Translations under genes and position numbers: made by a program
Shown: positions 1 to 9,295 of the stretch, one piece after another
How positions within the stretch are numbered: the first letter of the stretch is position 1
Layout: every line of letters starts with the position of its first letter
Notes under the pieces: generated by a model
Told to the model about the DNA's origin: nothing
Seen by the model: only the letters and a program-made list of their open reading frames with translations
The model's database searches: none
Assembly: GCA_027600665.1 (NCBI GenBank)
Contig: JADGJL010000758.1
Location: forward strand, 1 to 14,326
Direction: 5' to 3'
DNA: 14,326 bases
DNA from: Irineochytrium annulatum
Lineage: Eukaryota > Chytridiomycota > Chytridiomycetes > Chytridiales > Chytridiaceae

Positions 1-268
1 GGCGCGCCCCCCCGCGGGCCCCATGGCGGGTGCAGTTGCTGCGGTAGATGCGGCCGCTGCCGGGGCCGTGGTGGCGGCGACACCGACGCCGACGGAAGCT
101 GACGGGACTGTTGATAAAGGGTGATCAATACACAAGCAACGAAAGCACAAAGGGAAAAGTAAACTCACGGCCAAATCCTGGCGGTGGGCCGTTGATGCCG
201 GCGAAGACTTGTGCATTGTTGGCCGATGCAAGCATCAGGGCCAGGGACGCCGCGAGGAGGAAGCGCAT
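1..268 (-). CDS. 5' part of a secreted Ala/Thr/Pro-rich protein (partial)
   Basis: Seen: ATG at 268-266 opens exon 1 (268-169). It encodes a short basic start (MRF), then a hydrophobic stretch LLAASLALMLASA, a typical signal peptide with cleavage likely around residues 16-19. Exon 1 ends at a GTGAGT donor (168-163). A 61-nt intron ends at CAACAG (108), and the frame continues open in exon 2 (107-1) to the window edge, with low-complexity Ala/Thr/Pro/Gly sequence. An alternative acceptor 9 nt downstream keeps the frame and would drop three residues. The intron length matches those of the neighbouring genes, which supports the model. Inference: an extracellular or cell-wall protein, or the linker-rich N-terminus of a secreted enzyme. 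No catalytic domain is inside the window, so the function is unknown. The gene runs in the same direction as the H+-ATPase, about 1.1 kb downstream of it. Confidence 0.6.
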
Positions 269-1400
269 GGTTGCGGTGTTGTTGATCCGGTGCCGGAAGC
301 GAGGTGTTGTCTAGATGCCGTTCCGGTCCGGTTGGCCCTCTATCGGTCTAAGGATCGGAGGCGACGGGGTCTGCTCTCTATCGCTCGAGGATCTCGATGG
401 GCAGCGAGCGGATGGCCGGATGCGGATGGTGGTGGTGGACGGCGATGACGGCCTGGATTGCAATTAGCGAAGAGTCTCTGATGCGCCGTTTCGCAACGGC
501 GTGCCTGCGACTTTGTAACGACACGCTTGCCGGTTGGAAGGGAGTGACGGATGGCGGACGCGCGGAAAAAAAAGGGCGTGTGGAAGTGTCGAAACGCGAT
601 GGAAACGGGGAGGGGTTCGGACGCCGACGCCGTCTGAGCATTCCCTTCACTCCTCAGCAAACCATGAGAGTTATTCCGTCAAACTACGAGTAGAGTGCAT
701 CGCAAGCAGAAGATACTCTGCGAATATTAACGATGCGGTCATAACATGCTCCACTGCGGTAGGAAATGCAATCTGCTTCGTGTTGCGAGCTGCACCCAGC
801 AGCAGAGCGTGTTGGACCCGAGATACCGTTCCTCACGCCTGAGCGGAAATTCTACATGCATTCGAAGCCAGAGAAACCTAGCTTCGTTGCTCAAGGCGCG
901 AAAGTGGAAATGGCATTGATGTACTGAAACACGCAAGCAGTTAGCCAAGGTAAGGTGGGTCTTCCCGAGTTCTGAAAATGCTCGCGATCGCGACCTCATA
1001 CCTGAGCTTTTGTTCGTAAGTGGAAGAGTACCAGATAATATATTTTTCACTGACGAGATACCAGACATTGTCCTGTTAGTGTTTTAATGTGGTCACGTTC
1101 ATAATGTTTGAGCTCGATGGCGGAAGTACCTTCCAACTGTTTCCAGACCATTTTGAGATCAAAACAAAACAAATCAGTAGCAGCGCATTGGACTTCCGTG
1201 CAAGTGAATCCGTTTATTGCATGAATAAGCAGATGCACTCGGCGAACATAAGTGACATACAAACGCAGCGATGAGTAGTGATACAGTGCAGAAAAAGAGG
1301 AAAGGCGATGTCAAAAACAACCGAAACGAAAAATGTTCAAATGAGAAAGTAAAGCTTTAAGAGGTAAAAAGGAAAAAAAGGAAGCGACTGCAGAGTACGC
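269..1400. other. Intergenic region between H+-ATPase 3' end and secreted-protein gene
   Basis: No supported gene. Short open frames occur on both strands, but they overlap each other and none shows a recognisable domain, a splice pattern or biased composition. The left part (about 269-650) must contain the promoter of the minus-strand secreted gene; I could not pick out a clear TATA or CCAAT element. The right part (about 1280-1400) is A/G-rich on the plus strand, giving a pyrimidine-rich 3' UTR for the pump transcript on the minus strand. Confidence 0.6.
1213..1218 (-). terminator. Candidate poly(A) signal of the H+-ATPase gene
   Basis: TTTATT on the plus strand reads AATAAA on the minus strand, 183 nt downstream of the pump stop codon at 1401. 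This distance is reasonable for a fungal 3' UTR. Fungal signals are degenerate, so this is a candidate only. Confidence 0.4.
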
Positions 1401-4400
1401 TTAGATAACGACAACCGTGTCCGCGACCGACGCGGCAGGCACGAGCTGCTTCTTCGAGCTGGCCTTCCAGGCGGTCAGGACGGTCGTCATACGGAGCACG
1501 TTCCTCATCTTGTCGATGTTGGCGTGGATGCGGGCCTTCTCGATGCGCTTCTCCACGCGCCTCTTGAGCTCGGCGCGCCTCTTCGGGCTGGGCCAGAGCC
1601 TGGCCGTCAGGTCGAAGGACCAGTACTTGATCACCAAAACCTTGACGACATCGAGCAGCATGAACATCACGGTCGAGATCGCCAGGACGGCAATGCCCCA
1701 CGGCCAGCCACTGCAGTATGTTGTGAGCAAATGATGGGGAATGCGAAGGAAGGAGATGATGGATAGCTTACATGGCAACGGCTTGGAAGACCGAGACACC
1801 GTAGATGGACATGAACATAGCGAAGACTTGGGTGCCGCCGACGGCGATGATGAAGAGCAGGGACGGCGCCGAGGTCCAGAACCACGTCGGGACACGGGTG
1901 GAGAAGATGACGAAGTGCGGGCAGGAGGAGATCTGGAGGTACATGATCGTGCCGAGGATGCTCGGCTCGTCGCCGTTGGGCTGGAAGCCGTACACTTTCC
2001 AGGCGACTACAAGCAAAAAAAAAATATAATTAGCTGCCGAGTCGACTGTAGCGACGGGGATCTCTTACCAAAGAAGTGGGCGAACGAGATGACCATGAGC
2101 AGGAGACCGAGGAGGGTCGACAAGAACATGAGCTGGCCGAGCCTCCACTTGTCGGGCCTCATCGAGATCTTGGCGTTGTCGACCGAGATGACCAAAGTGG
2201 CGGCGTCGTTGAGCACGGCGATCAAGATGATGAGACGCGTCGGCAGGGAGAAGTTAAAGGCGATGATGGAGATGAAGAAGAAGATCAAGAAGTGGACGGT
2301 CGAGGCGATACGGTAGAGGGCGTACGAGCGCATGCGCTGGAAGATGGATCGCGAAGTCTTGATACCGTCGACGATGGTCGAGAGGCCAGAGGCGAGGAGG
2401 ACGATGTCGGCGGCGGAGCGGGCGGCGTCCGTGCAGCCCTCGACGGCGATACCGACGTTGGCCTTCTTGAGCGCGGGGGCGTCGTTGACACCGTCACCGG
2501 TCATGCCGACGAGCCAGCCCTTCTTCTGGAGTAGCTCGACGACCTTGTACTTGTGCTCGGGAATGACCTGGGCGAAACCGTCGGCCTTCTCGACGCGCTC
2601 CGTGATGGAGGCCTCGTCCATGGACTCGTCGATGAGCTTGTGGGCGTCGAGGATGGTGCGGTGCATGCCGAGACGGTGGGCGACCTCCTTGGCGATGATC
2701 TGCTGGTCACCGGTGATCATCTTGACGGAGACGCCGAGGAGGCCGCACTCGTGGATGGTCGAGGCAGAGTCCGGGCGCGGGGGGTCGAGGAGGGAGATCA
2801 TGCCGACCATCTCAAACTTGGTCATCTCGTCGTCAATCGTGCGGGCAACACCAAGGGCGCGCAGGCCGCGCTTGGCAAAGTCATTGACGGCAACGGTGGC
2901 CTCGTCGTGGCCTCCGACCATGCGAACGATGACCTGGGGCGCACCCTTGATGCAGCGGAACTGCTTGCCGGTCGCGAGGTCGGTAACCTTGGCCTCGGTG
3001 TATTTGGACGTCGGGTTGAAAGGGATGAAGTTGTTGACCTTGAAGCCAGGGATGTTGTGGTCCTGCTCCGTGCGCTCGCGGAGGATGTCGACGCGGTTCT
3101 GGGCGGCCTTGCGGATGGCAGACTCGATGGCGTCTTGAGCTCCCGGCTCGGAAGCGAAGAAGGAGGTCAGGAGTAGGTCCTGCTCTGTGTAGGCGACGCC
3201 GGTGCCCTCAAAGTCCTGGGAGGTGTTGCCCTTCTTAGAGAGGTACGGGACGTCGAACGAGAGCTGGTTCAGGGTGAGGGTGCCGGTCTTGTCGGAGCAG
3301 AGAATCGAGACGGACGCAAGCTCCTCGATGGCGGTGAGACGCTTAACGATAACCTTCTTCTTGGCAAGCTGCGAGGCACCGACGGCCATGGTGACGGAGA
3401 GAACGGTGGGCAGACCGACGGGAATGGCGGCGACGGTGAGAACGAGGACCTGGAGGAGGGCCTTCTTGACCCTGGTGCCGGTGTCGTCCTCGTTGCCGTC
3501 AGTGTACGACTTCTGACCGAAGATCTTGATGAAGAGGAGAGCGACGACCATGACCTAGAGGAGTAAGGTGAGCAACAGCGAGCAAAAAGTGGTTGAGCGA
3601 CAATAGAAAGAGAAGAATACATACCACAGTGATGATGATAAGGAAGTTACCGATCGAGTTGATGATCTTCTGGAAGTGACCCTCCTCAACCGTGACGGCG
3701 ATCAAGTTCGCGGCGCGGCCAATGTACGTGTTGATACCCGTCTTCGTAACGACACCCAACATCTGACCCTGCTTAACGACGGACGACGAATACGCGGTCG
3801 CGCCCTTCCCCTTCTGGACGGGCAAGGACTCGCCAGTAAGTGCGGCTTGGTCAATCTGGAGCGTGCCCTCCGTGATTTCGCCCGTGACGCCGATGCCGAG
3901 AAGGCGACAATCGGCGGGGACGATGTCACCGAGACGGAGCGCGATCACATCACCGGGGACGAGGTCGCAGGAGTCGACCTCGACGAGCTTGCCGTTGCGC
4001 CAGCAGCGGGATTTGAGGGCGAGGGTGTTCTTGAGGGCGTCGAGGGCGGACTCGGCGCGGGCCTCCTCGAAGTAACCGATGCAGGCGTTGGCGACGAGGA
4101 CGAAGACGAGGATACCGAAGTCGATCCAGTCCTATTGTCACGCGGTAAGCACAATTACACAATAGGCGCAAGCAAATTGCAACGAACCTGGAAGACGGCC
4201 GACAGGATACAAGCGATCTCGAGGAGGTACGAGATGGCGCCAAGGAAGTAGGAGATGAACTTGAGGAACGGGTTCGTCTTCTTCTCCGGGATCTCGTTGT
4301 GGCCGAACTTAGCAAGGCGTTCCTCAACCTCCGCATCCGTCAAGCCCTTAAGCGGCTCGGTCTGGAGGAGCTTCTCGAGCTCCTCGTCGACAGCCTCGGC

Positions 4401-4561
4401 GACCTCCACGTGGACGGCCTCCTCCATCTTCACTTTACCGTGAAGCTCCTGGACATTTTCTGTTGGGGATTGCGAGATTGGGATCAGAGGACTTACTACT
4501 GAAAGTGGAAGAGTCAGCACTCACCAACGGCATCCGCCGCCTTGTGGTCCGTCTCCGTCAT
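1401..4561 (-). CDS. pma1: Plasma-membrane H+-transporting P-type ATPase (P3A), 948 aa
   Basis: The pump couples ATP hydrolysis to proton export at the plasma membrane, building the gradient that drives nutrient uptake. Exons on the minus strand: 4561-4525, 4459-4188, 4131-3625, 3554-2069, 2006-1772 and 1710-1401. All five introns (65, 56, 70, 62, 61 nt) are GT-AG and the frame closes exactly (2847 nt). Motifs seen: N-terminal cation-ATPase region GLTDAEVEERLAKFG (51-65); actuator loop TGES (202-205); M4 PVGLP (317-321); phosphorylation site DKTGT with Asp360; ATP-site KGAP (475-478); TGD (553-555); hinge TGDGVND (624-630). LND (720-722) in M6 places Asp722 at the proton-binding Asp position known from plant AHA2 (family knowledge). 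About ten membrane spans: four before residue 335 and six between 680 and 872. The cytosolic tail (875-948) is Lys/Arg-rich and ends in VADTVVVI. Length fits fungal and plant P3A pumps (about 920-1000 aa). The symbol is given by family; a paralogue name would be equally possible. Confidence 0.96.
4460..4524 (-). other. H+-ATPase first coding intron with nested splice sites
   Basis: This 65-nt intron begins GTGAGT and ends CAACAG. Inside it lie a second acceptor (TTTCAG ending at 4499) and, two bases further, a second strong donor (GTAAGT, 4496-4491). Splicing the full 65 nt joins residue V12 to E13 in frame. Using the inner acceptor would remove only 26 nt and add 13 residues in frame. Using the inner donor with the outer acceptor would leave an in-frame TGA. 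Confidence 0.75.
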
Positions 4562-4578
4562 GATATCAGGTATCCCAA

Positions 4579-4642
4579 CTGGCAACGAGAACAGGTCCGT
4601 TAGCGACGGCGGGACATGGACAACGACGGCGGCGGGACTTAC
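4579..4642 (-). other. Probable 5'UTR intron of the H+-ATPase gene
   Basis: On the minus strand a perfect donor (GTAAGT, 4642-4637) and an acceptor (TTGCCAG ending at 4579) bound 64 nt, with a CTAAC branch-like motif about 20 nt before the acceptor. The size matches the coding introns. Splicing would remove an upstream ATG (4617-4615) that opens a five-codon uORF, leaving ATG 4561 as the first start downstream of the TATA element. Inferred from motifs only. Confidence 0.55.
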
Positions 4643-4706
4643 AGGAAAGAAAGAAAAGGAAAAACGGTGAGGGAAGCGGGGGACCGGACGGCGATGGAGC
4701 CACAGA

Positions 4707-4717
4707 TTATATATATA
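4707..4717 (-). promoter_or_regulatory. TATA-like element of the H+-ATPase promoter
   Basis: An alternating TATATATATAA tract lies about 150 nt upstream of the pump ATG. Between it and the start codon the minus strand has a pyrimidine-rich tract (about 4668-4643), a common feature near fungal transcription starts of highly expressed genes. After removal of the proposed 64-nt leader intron the 5' UTR would be short. Confidence 0.5.
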
Positions 4718-5218
4718 GAGATTTGGGCGCCCTGCTCGAGGGACAACAATAAACAAGCGGACGAGCGAGTCAGAGGGCCGAAACTCGACTTCACCTCCGT
4801 AAATATCACCCTTTCCCGTTTTGCAGGCGTTACTGCCGTAAGCCCGCGGCACCACTAGATGTCTCACCTCTGCTGGCATTACCGTTGTTCGGAAAGCCTC
4901 GTACGATCATCTGCTCCATACACCCACTCTTCAATACTATGCCTTAAAATTACTGGGGAACTTCACCCTCCCGTATTCGCCCACAGGGAGTCATCATACC
5001 ACCAAGGCACCCACCTAATCCACCGCTCTGCCGACCACGTCCCCATCATTTGGAAAGAGCGAAGAAGACGCAGATTGATGCAGAGTCCTGCACGAATCGA
5101 CTTTCATAAAACTATTTTTCCCTCCTTGAGAGATGAGGCTGCGGGAGACTCGAAGTCGGGATAGAGTGAGCAGGATTCTGTTTTTTGCGGTGCCCTTCTG
5201 GGTTCCAGCGAGGAGTCT

Positions 5219-5250
5219 TGAATTGTCACCAAATCCCAAGTGACAATTCA
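5219..5250. repeat. Perfect 11-bp inverted repeat with 10-nt spacer
   Basis: TGAATTGTCAC at 5219-5229 is matched by its exact reverse complement GTGACAATTCA at 5240-5250. The 10-nt spacer is A/C-rich. It lies in the divergent promoter region, about 290 nt upstream of the PHD gene ATG. It could be a dyad binding site for a dimeric transcription factor or a small hairpin; no further support. Confidence 0.7.
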
Positions 5251-5536
5251 GTACTTCGCGTATCGCGCAGGTTTGCGAATTTCGTACCCAAGCGCACCCA
5301 CCGTGCAGGGCGTGGCCGGACCGACCTGCAGAGCAGCCGGGCAGCAGCATCGTTGTCGTCGTCCTCGTCCCAGCACGGGGAGCAGCCTGTCTCCATCGAC
5401 ATCTTCCGCCCTCGTGCCGGAACCTCCCTTGTCACCTCCGACCCCTGGACCACCGGCCACCGGCCACCCACCACCAGCGCCGACCGGCGCCCCGACCGTC
5501 GCAGCCTCGTGCTTGCGTGTGCCCTTCGTGGCCACC

Positions 5537-8500
5537 ATGAGTGAGTGATCTCTTTGCCTCCTGCCCTTCTCTCCCTTGCTGGCCGACCTGGTCGTCGTGG
5601 TCGTGGCATGGTCGCATGTGCTTCGGATGGGATGGCGGAGAAGTGGTCGACAGAAGTGCAGGGGGTGATGGAGCCGAGCGGACGACCCGCATGGAAGGGG
5701 GTGCGGTCCGCATTGCTCCGACTGGACCCGCCCATGACAGCGACGCCGCGGCACACGAAAGGCCGAATGGCCGAGAGGTCTTCTCATCACCATCACACCA
5801 TCACCATCGCCAAACGTCGTCATCCATACACCTACGGGGTTGATGAGAGCTGGAGGCGACGCGGGCCAATCAGTGCCTAGCGAACTACTTTATCCTATCC
5901 TTCCGAGCTGTGACTGGCCTAACTAATGCTTTATGCTTTCAAATCTCTTTCGTAACAGGCGCAAACGAACCGGTGCACCCGCGCCGCACCACCAAGCGCC
6001 CGAACTACGCTTTACAACAGCAAGCGTCGGACGATATCGAGCCTGACAGGAATGACACCGTGCCTTACTCCGGCGTGCCGCATCGCTCTGGCGCTGCCAA
6101 CAAAAAGGGCAAGAACGTTGCGAAGACATCACACGATGACCACGGCAAGGACGGGTTGAGGAGCCCGGGAGGGAGCAGTGGGAGCGGAGGTAGCAAGTTG
6201 GGGGCTAGGGTAGGGAGCCCGGGAGCTGAGCCTGTTGACGTGACGAGATGCGTGTGTGGAGTTCAAGGTGAGAGCTCGTTTCTGTAATTACGAAGTGTGT
6301 CGTGTTATTGTCAGGAGCCGGCTTTCGGAGCCGCTAGGGGAACCTGTTTCCAACCACCCGCCGCACATATTGGTCATTTATACTCATTAACGCTGGGTTC
6401 CTCCCGCTTTTCTCGTAACTAGAGGAACTCGACGCGATGATGATCCAGTGCGAGCGGTGTGACGTCTGGCAGCACATGAGCTGCATGTTGGTCGTCAAAG
6501 CTCCTAAGAACTACTATTGTGAGCTGTGCAGGCCTGACAAGCACAGAGAGTTGCTTAAGAAGCTGAACAAGGAGAGGGGGATTGGGTGAGTGTTGATGGA
6601 AACGAAATAGTTCGCTGTCCTAGCACTGACCAATTTCTTAGTGTTAAAAAGGAATCATCAAAGACGTCCGCGTCAAAAGCAACTCCCAAGAAGAGGAAGA
6701 CGATGAACAGTCTATCGTCGACTCAGCAACTCTCTGAAATTCTGCCGATAATCGATGATACCGAGGAGAAGACGAAGGCAGGGTAAGCTTCTTTGTCATG
6801 TGACTTGTCCCAAATGTTAACTTTAGTCACCCAGGGCGAGCTCCGGATCCGAATCGCCCGACGAAGATGTCGACGCCAAGCCACCGTCTCCGAAGCTTCC
6901 GACCACCCGACGCGGATCTCGCTCCACTTCTGCTGCCACGATTGTAGCGAAGCCAACGACCGCTGTACCTTCGAAGTCATCAAAGTTGACAAAGCCCGCC
7001 TCGACTAAGCCGCCAGCGGCCGTCAAGAAGGAATCATCCTCGTCCAGGCCCTCGCGCGGCGGCGGCAAGCAATCCTCCGTCGAGGCAGTAAACACCGCCG
7101 AGGCCGTTCCCGCCTCCGAGACCGACAGCCGTCCGGTCACGCGCCGACGTGGATCGACCGCCACCGAAAACAATATAACGCCGGCCGAGCTCCCGCCCGT
7201 TCGCGCTACGAAGCGTAAGCATGAGGATTCGGGGCCCCCAGCGCGATTGACGAAGACGCGGCGCGGGTCGGCCAAGACGGCGGGCGCGAGTGGGAACAAC
7301 AGCGGAGGGGAGGAGAGGGATGACCCAACGACGCCGACCGAGGATGCATTAGATCTCGGTGGTGGCAAGGGAGGGCTTGTTGGGGCAGCGGGTAATGGCA
7401 AGAACGCGACAGACGAAAAGGGTACGGGGTCTCGGTCGGCGTCGGACGAGGAGGGATGCAAGGTTCACGAGGACCCGAACGTGGACGCCGATATGGCCAA
7501 TGCCAAAGATGCCGATCTGCGCAGCGGTAAGGGCAATCCCGTCGCCCCGGTCACGGGCAAGCGCACGCGCGGCTCCTCCGGCGAGGACGATGCTGAGGAG
7601 CAGGACGACTCCGCCCTGCCCGTCGAGAAAAGGAAGAAGTCTTCTGCCCCGTCGACGGCTACCAACGCAGCCCCAGTCAGGAAGCAGAAGCGTCGCAAGG
7701 CGCCCATTAAGAAGAAGAAGCCGTCCGCCTCCGCCGCCGCCGCCGCCGCCGAGAAGTCCGGCCGCCGCACTACACGATCCGAGTACGTTGATCCGGACCT
7801 CCGACCTTCCGAGCCGATGCCGCTAGAGCCCGGCATGACGCTCCCGGATATGTTCGCGCGGATCGAGCACATTAAGGGATACGTGGCCCGCCGGCTTTGC
7901 GACGTTAGGGAGGACTTAAGGGCGGGGCAAACTGACCCGGGCAGGATGATCTACCCGCCGAGGATGGGAGGCTTCGCGTTGTTCGTGTTAATGATGGATG
8001 CCGCGGGGCATGTCAAGCTCACGGAGGACGAGGGGGAGGAGATGGATCGGGATGAGATGAAGGTGAGGCGGATTGATGAGGAGCGCGCGGCTTTCGCGAG
8101 GATTAGAGCCAAGGCGGCAGGGAAAGTTCGAAGGAAGGAGGGAAGGAGGGAGAGACAGGCGAAGGATGAGATTGAGATGATTGAGCCGCCGGGGAGGGCC
8201 CGGGAGTACAGGGAGGTGATGGCGAGGGCGCTTGAGGGGCGCGTAAGAGAGTTAGAGCAGAAGGGGGAGGTTGCCAGGATTGACCTTGCTGTGGTGAAGA
8301 AAGCTGGGGAGATCAAGCCGAAGGACGGCGCGGAGATGAAGACGAAGGAAGGTGAGGATGGGAAGAAGACCAACACGAAGAAGAAGGTGAAGAAGGGGGC
8401 GAAGGTGGATAGGATGGACGTTGACGGCGAGGGGAAGATCGGGGAGTTAAAGAAGAAGGTGAAGAAGACCACCAAGAAGGTGGTGGTGGATGTGACCGCG

Positions 8501-9061
8501 GACGGGACCATTAAGGATTCTGTACCAAGCCCGGCGACGGCCGTCATGGCTATCAATGCCACCACTGCCATCGTTCAAGCGGCTATCGCGTCGCCGACGA
8601 TGCAGAGCCCCACCACGCCGTCATCTCTTCCTGTTTCGGCCGTACCTTCCGCCTTCTCCGTCATCACAGTCGCATCTACCGCCCCGTCGTCCGACTTACA
8701 TCTCCCGGTTTCCGATGGCGCGCCCTTGCCCGCCGCTTTGTTATCGTCGGAGAGCCCGTCTCTCGCCACCGCCGGTCGCCGTGGATCTGTCGACGTCCCC
8801 GCTGCCGCTACATCGGCAGCATTAGCCACGGCAACTGCCGCCAAAGGGAAACATTTAAAGAAGAAGGCGCTCGCCGCGGCCGCTACCTCGACAACGGGCT
8901 CGGCTAAATCCACTGCCGTCATGGAGGCCCTTCTCGCTCTCCGGGCCCAACGCGACAATCTAGGGAGGCCCCGCACGGCGGAGGAGTGCCTCGTTGCCAT
9001 GCAGCAGAAGATGGACCTATTCAAGCAATTGTTTGGGGACAGGATGCCGCCCGGGATGTGA
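5537..9061 (+). CDS. PHD-finger nuclear protein, probable chromatin reader, 947 aa
   Basis: Exons: 5537-5540, 5959-6267, 6423-6585, 6642-6782 and 6835-9061. Introns are 418, 155, 56 and 52 nt, all GT-AG, and the total of 2844 nt closes in frame. The start is chosen because GCCACCATGA is a strong initiation context, it is the first ATG for nearly 300 nt, and exon 2 has no usable ATG of its own. A C4HC3 PHD finger spans residues 99-140: C99, C101, C114, C117, H122, C125, C137 and C140, with Trp120 in VWQH where methyl-lysine-binding PHD fingers carry an aromatic cage residue. A basic PKKRK nuclear-localisation-like motif is at 174-178. The remainder is Lys/Ala/Ser/Glu-rich and mostly disordered, with an Ala run near 505 and a more ordered block around 520-600. 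A helical C-terminus (about 901-945) ends QQKMDLFKQLFGDRM. The finger resembles those of the Cti6/Bye1/SETD5 type. Partner complex unknown; a Cti6-like role in a histone deacetylase complex is only a guess. Confidence 0.85.
5541..5958 (+). other. Long first intron of the PHD-finger gene (418 nt)
   Basis: Donor GTGAGT directly follows ATGA. The 3' end has a good branch-like motif CTAACTAAT (5919-5927), a T-rich tract and acceptor GTAACAG (5958). Other introns in the window are mostly under 75 nt. A CCAAT pentamer is at 5866-5870. The intron is needed to supply an ATG, because the exon 2 frame upstream of 5959 contains none. Confidence 0.7.
7731..7750 (+). repeat. CCG trinucleotide tract coding an Ala run
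   Basis: Twenty bases of uninterrupted CCG repeat within exon 5 of the PHD-finger gene encode most of an alanine run followed by GluLysSerGly. Such tracts are prone to length variation between strains. Confidence 0.8.
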
Positions 9062-9295
9062 ACACAAGCACACAACATCAAAAAGACACACAACACCGAA
9101 AAAAAAAGGGGGGGAAAAAAAGAAGGAAAGAAAAAACGGTTAGAAGCAGAAAAAAAAAAAAGAAAAAAAAATGGGCTTCAAAATCCGGCCGAAAAAAAAA
9201 TGTTAAAATGAGAAAAACCCAAAAATAACAAAAAGCCTGGAAGCAAAAACCCGAAAAAAAAAAAAAGTTTAAAATCAGAGGACACAAAAAAAGAA
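9062..9295 (+). other. A-rich, T-poor 3' flank of the PHD-finger gene
   Basis: Immediately after the TGA stop the plus strand becomes dominated by A, with some G and C and few T. It contains several runs of 7-13 A. No AATAAA hexamer is evident; AATAAC near 9224 is the closest variant. This is probably 3' UTR and polyadenylation region. The compositional switch at the stop codon supports the chosen gene end. Confidence 0.65.

Larger units (their letters stand above)
4562..5536. promoter_or_regulatory. Divergent promoter region, H+-ATPase (-) / PHD-finger gene (+)
   Basis: About 975 nt separate the two start codons, which face away from each other. The left part holds the leader intron and TATA element of the pump. 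The right part (5251-5536) is GC-rich with no ATG before 5537, as expected for the leader of the PHD gene. A perfect inverted repeat sits at 5219-5250, close to where that leader would begin. Open frames here on both strands have no recognisable domains and are probably chance products of high GC. Confidence 0.6.

Noticed and set aside
397..693. 98-codon plus-strand frame with a Trp run (WWWW)
   Set aside because: Overlaps equally long minus-strand frames, no domain; the Trp run comes from a simple TGG repeat.
2332..3176. Long plus-strand open frames (up to 268 aa) antisense to the H+-ATPase
   Set aside because: They lie fully within a strongly conserved pump exon and are expected from the GC-rich codon pattern on the other strand; no domain is seen.
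5226..5823. Minus-strand open frames across the PHD gene leader and first intron
   Set aside because: Overlapping frames of similar length with Arg/Pro/Gly-rich low-information sequence; no domain, no splice or promoter support; high GC makes stops rare.
6820..6826. CTTTAG as the acceptor of the last PHD gene intron
   Set aside because: It puts exon 5 out of frame; CCCAG ending at 6834 keeps the frame and gives a normal 52-nt intron.
6823..8571. Minus-strand frames antisense to PHD gene exon 5
   Set aside because: Shadows of the sense coding frame; the sense frame joins exactly through four introns to a PHD finger.
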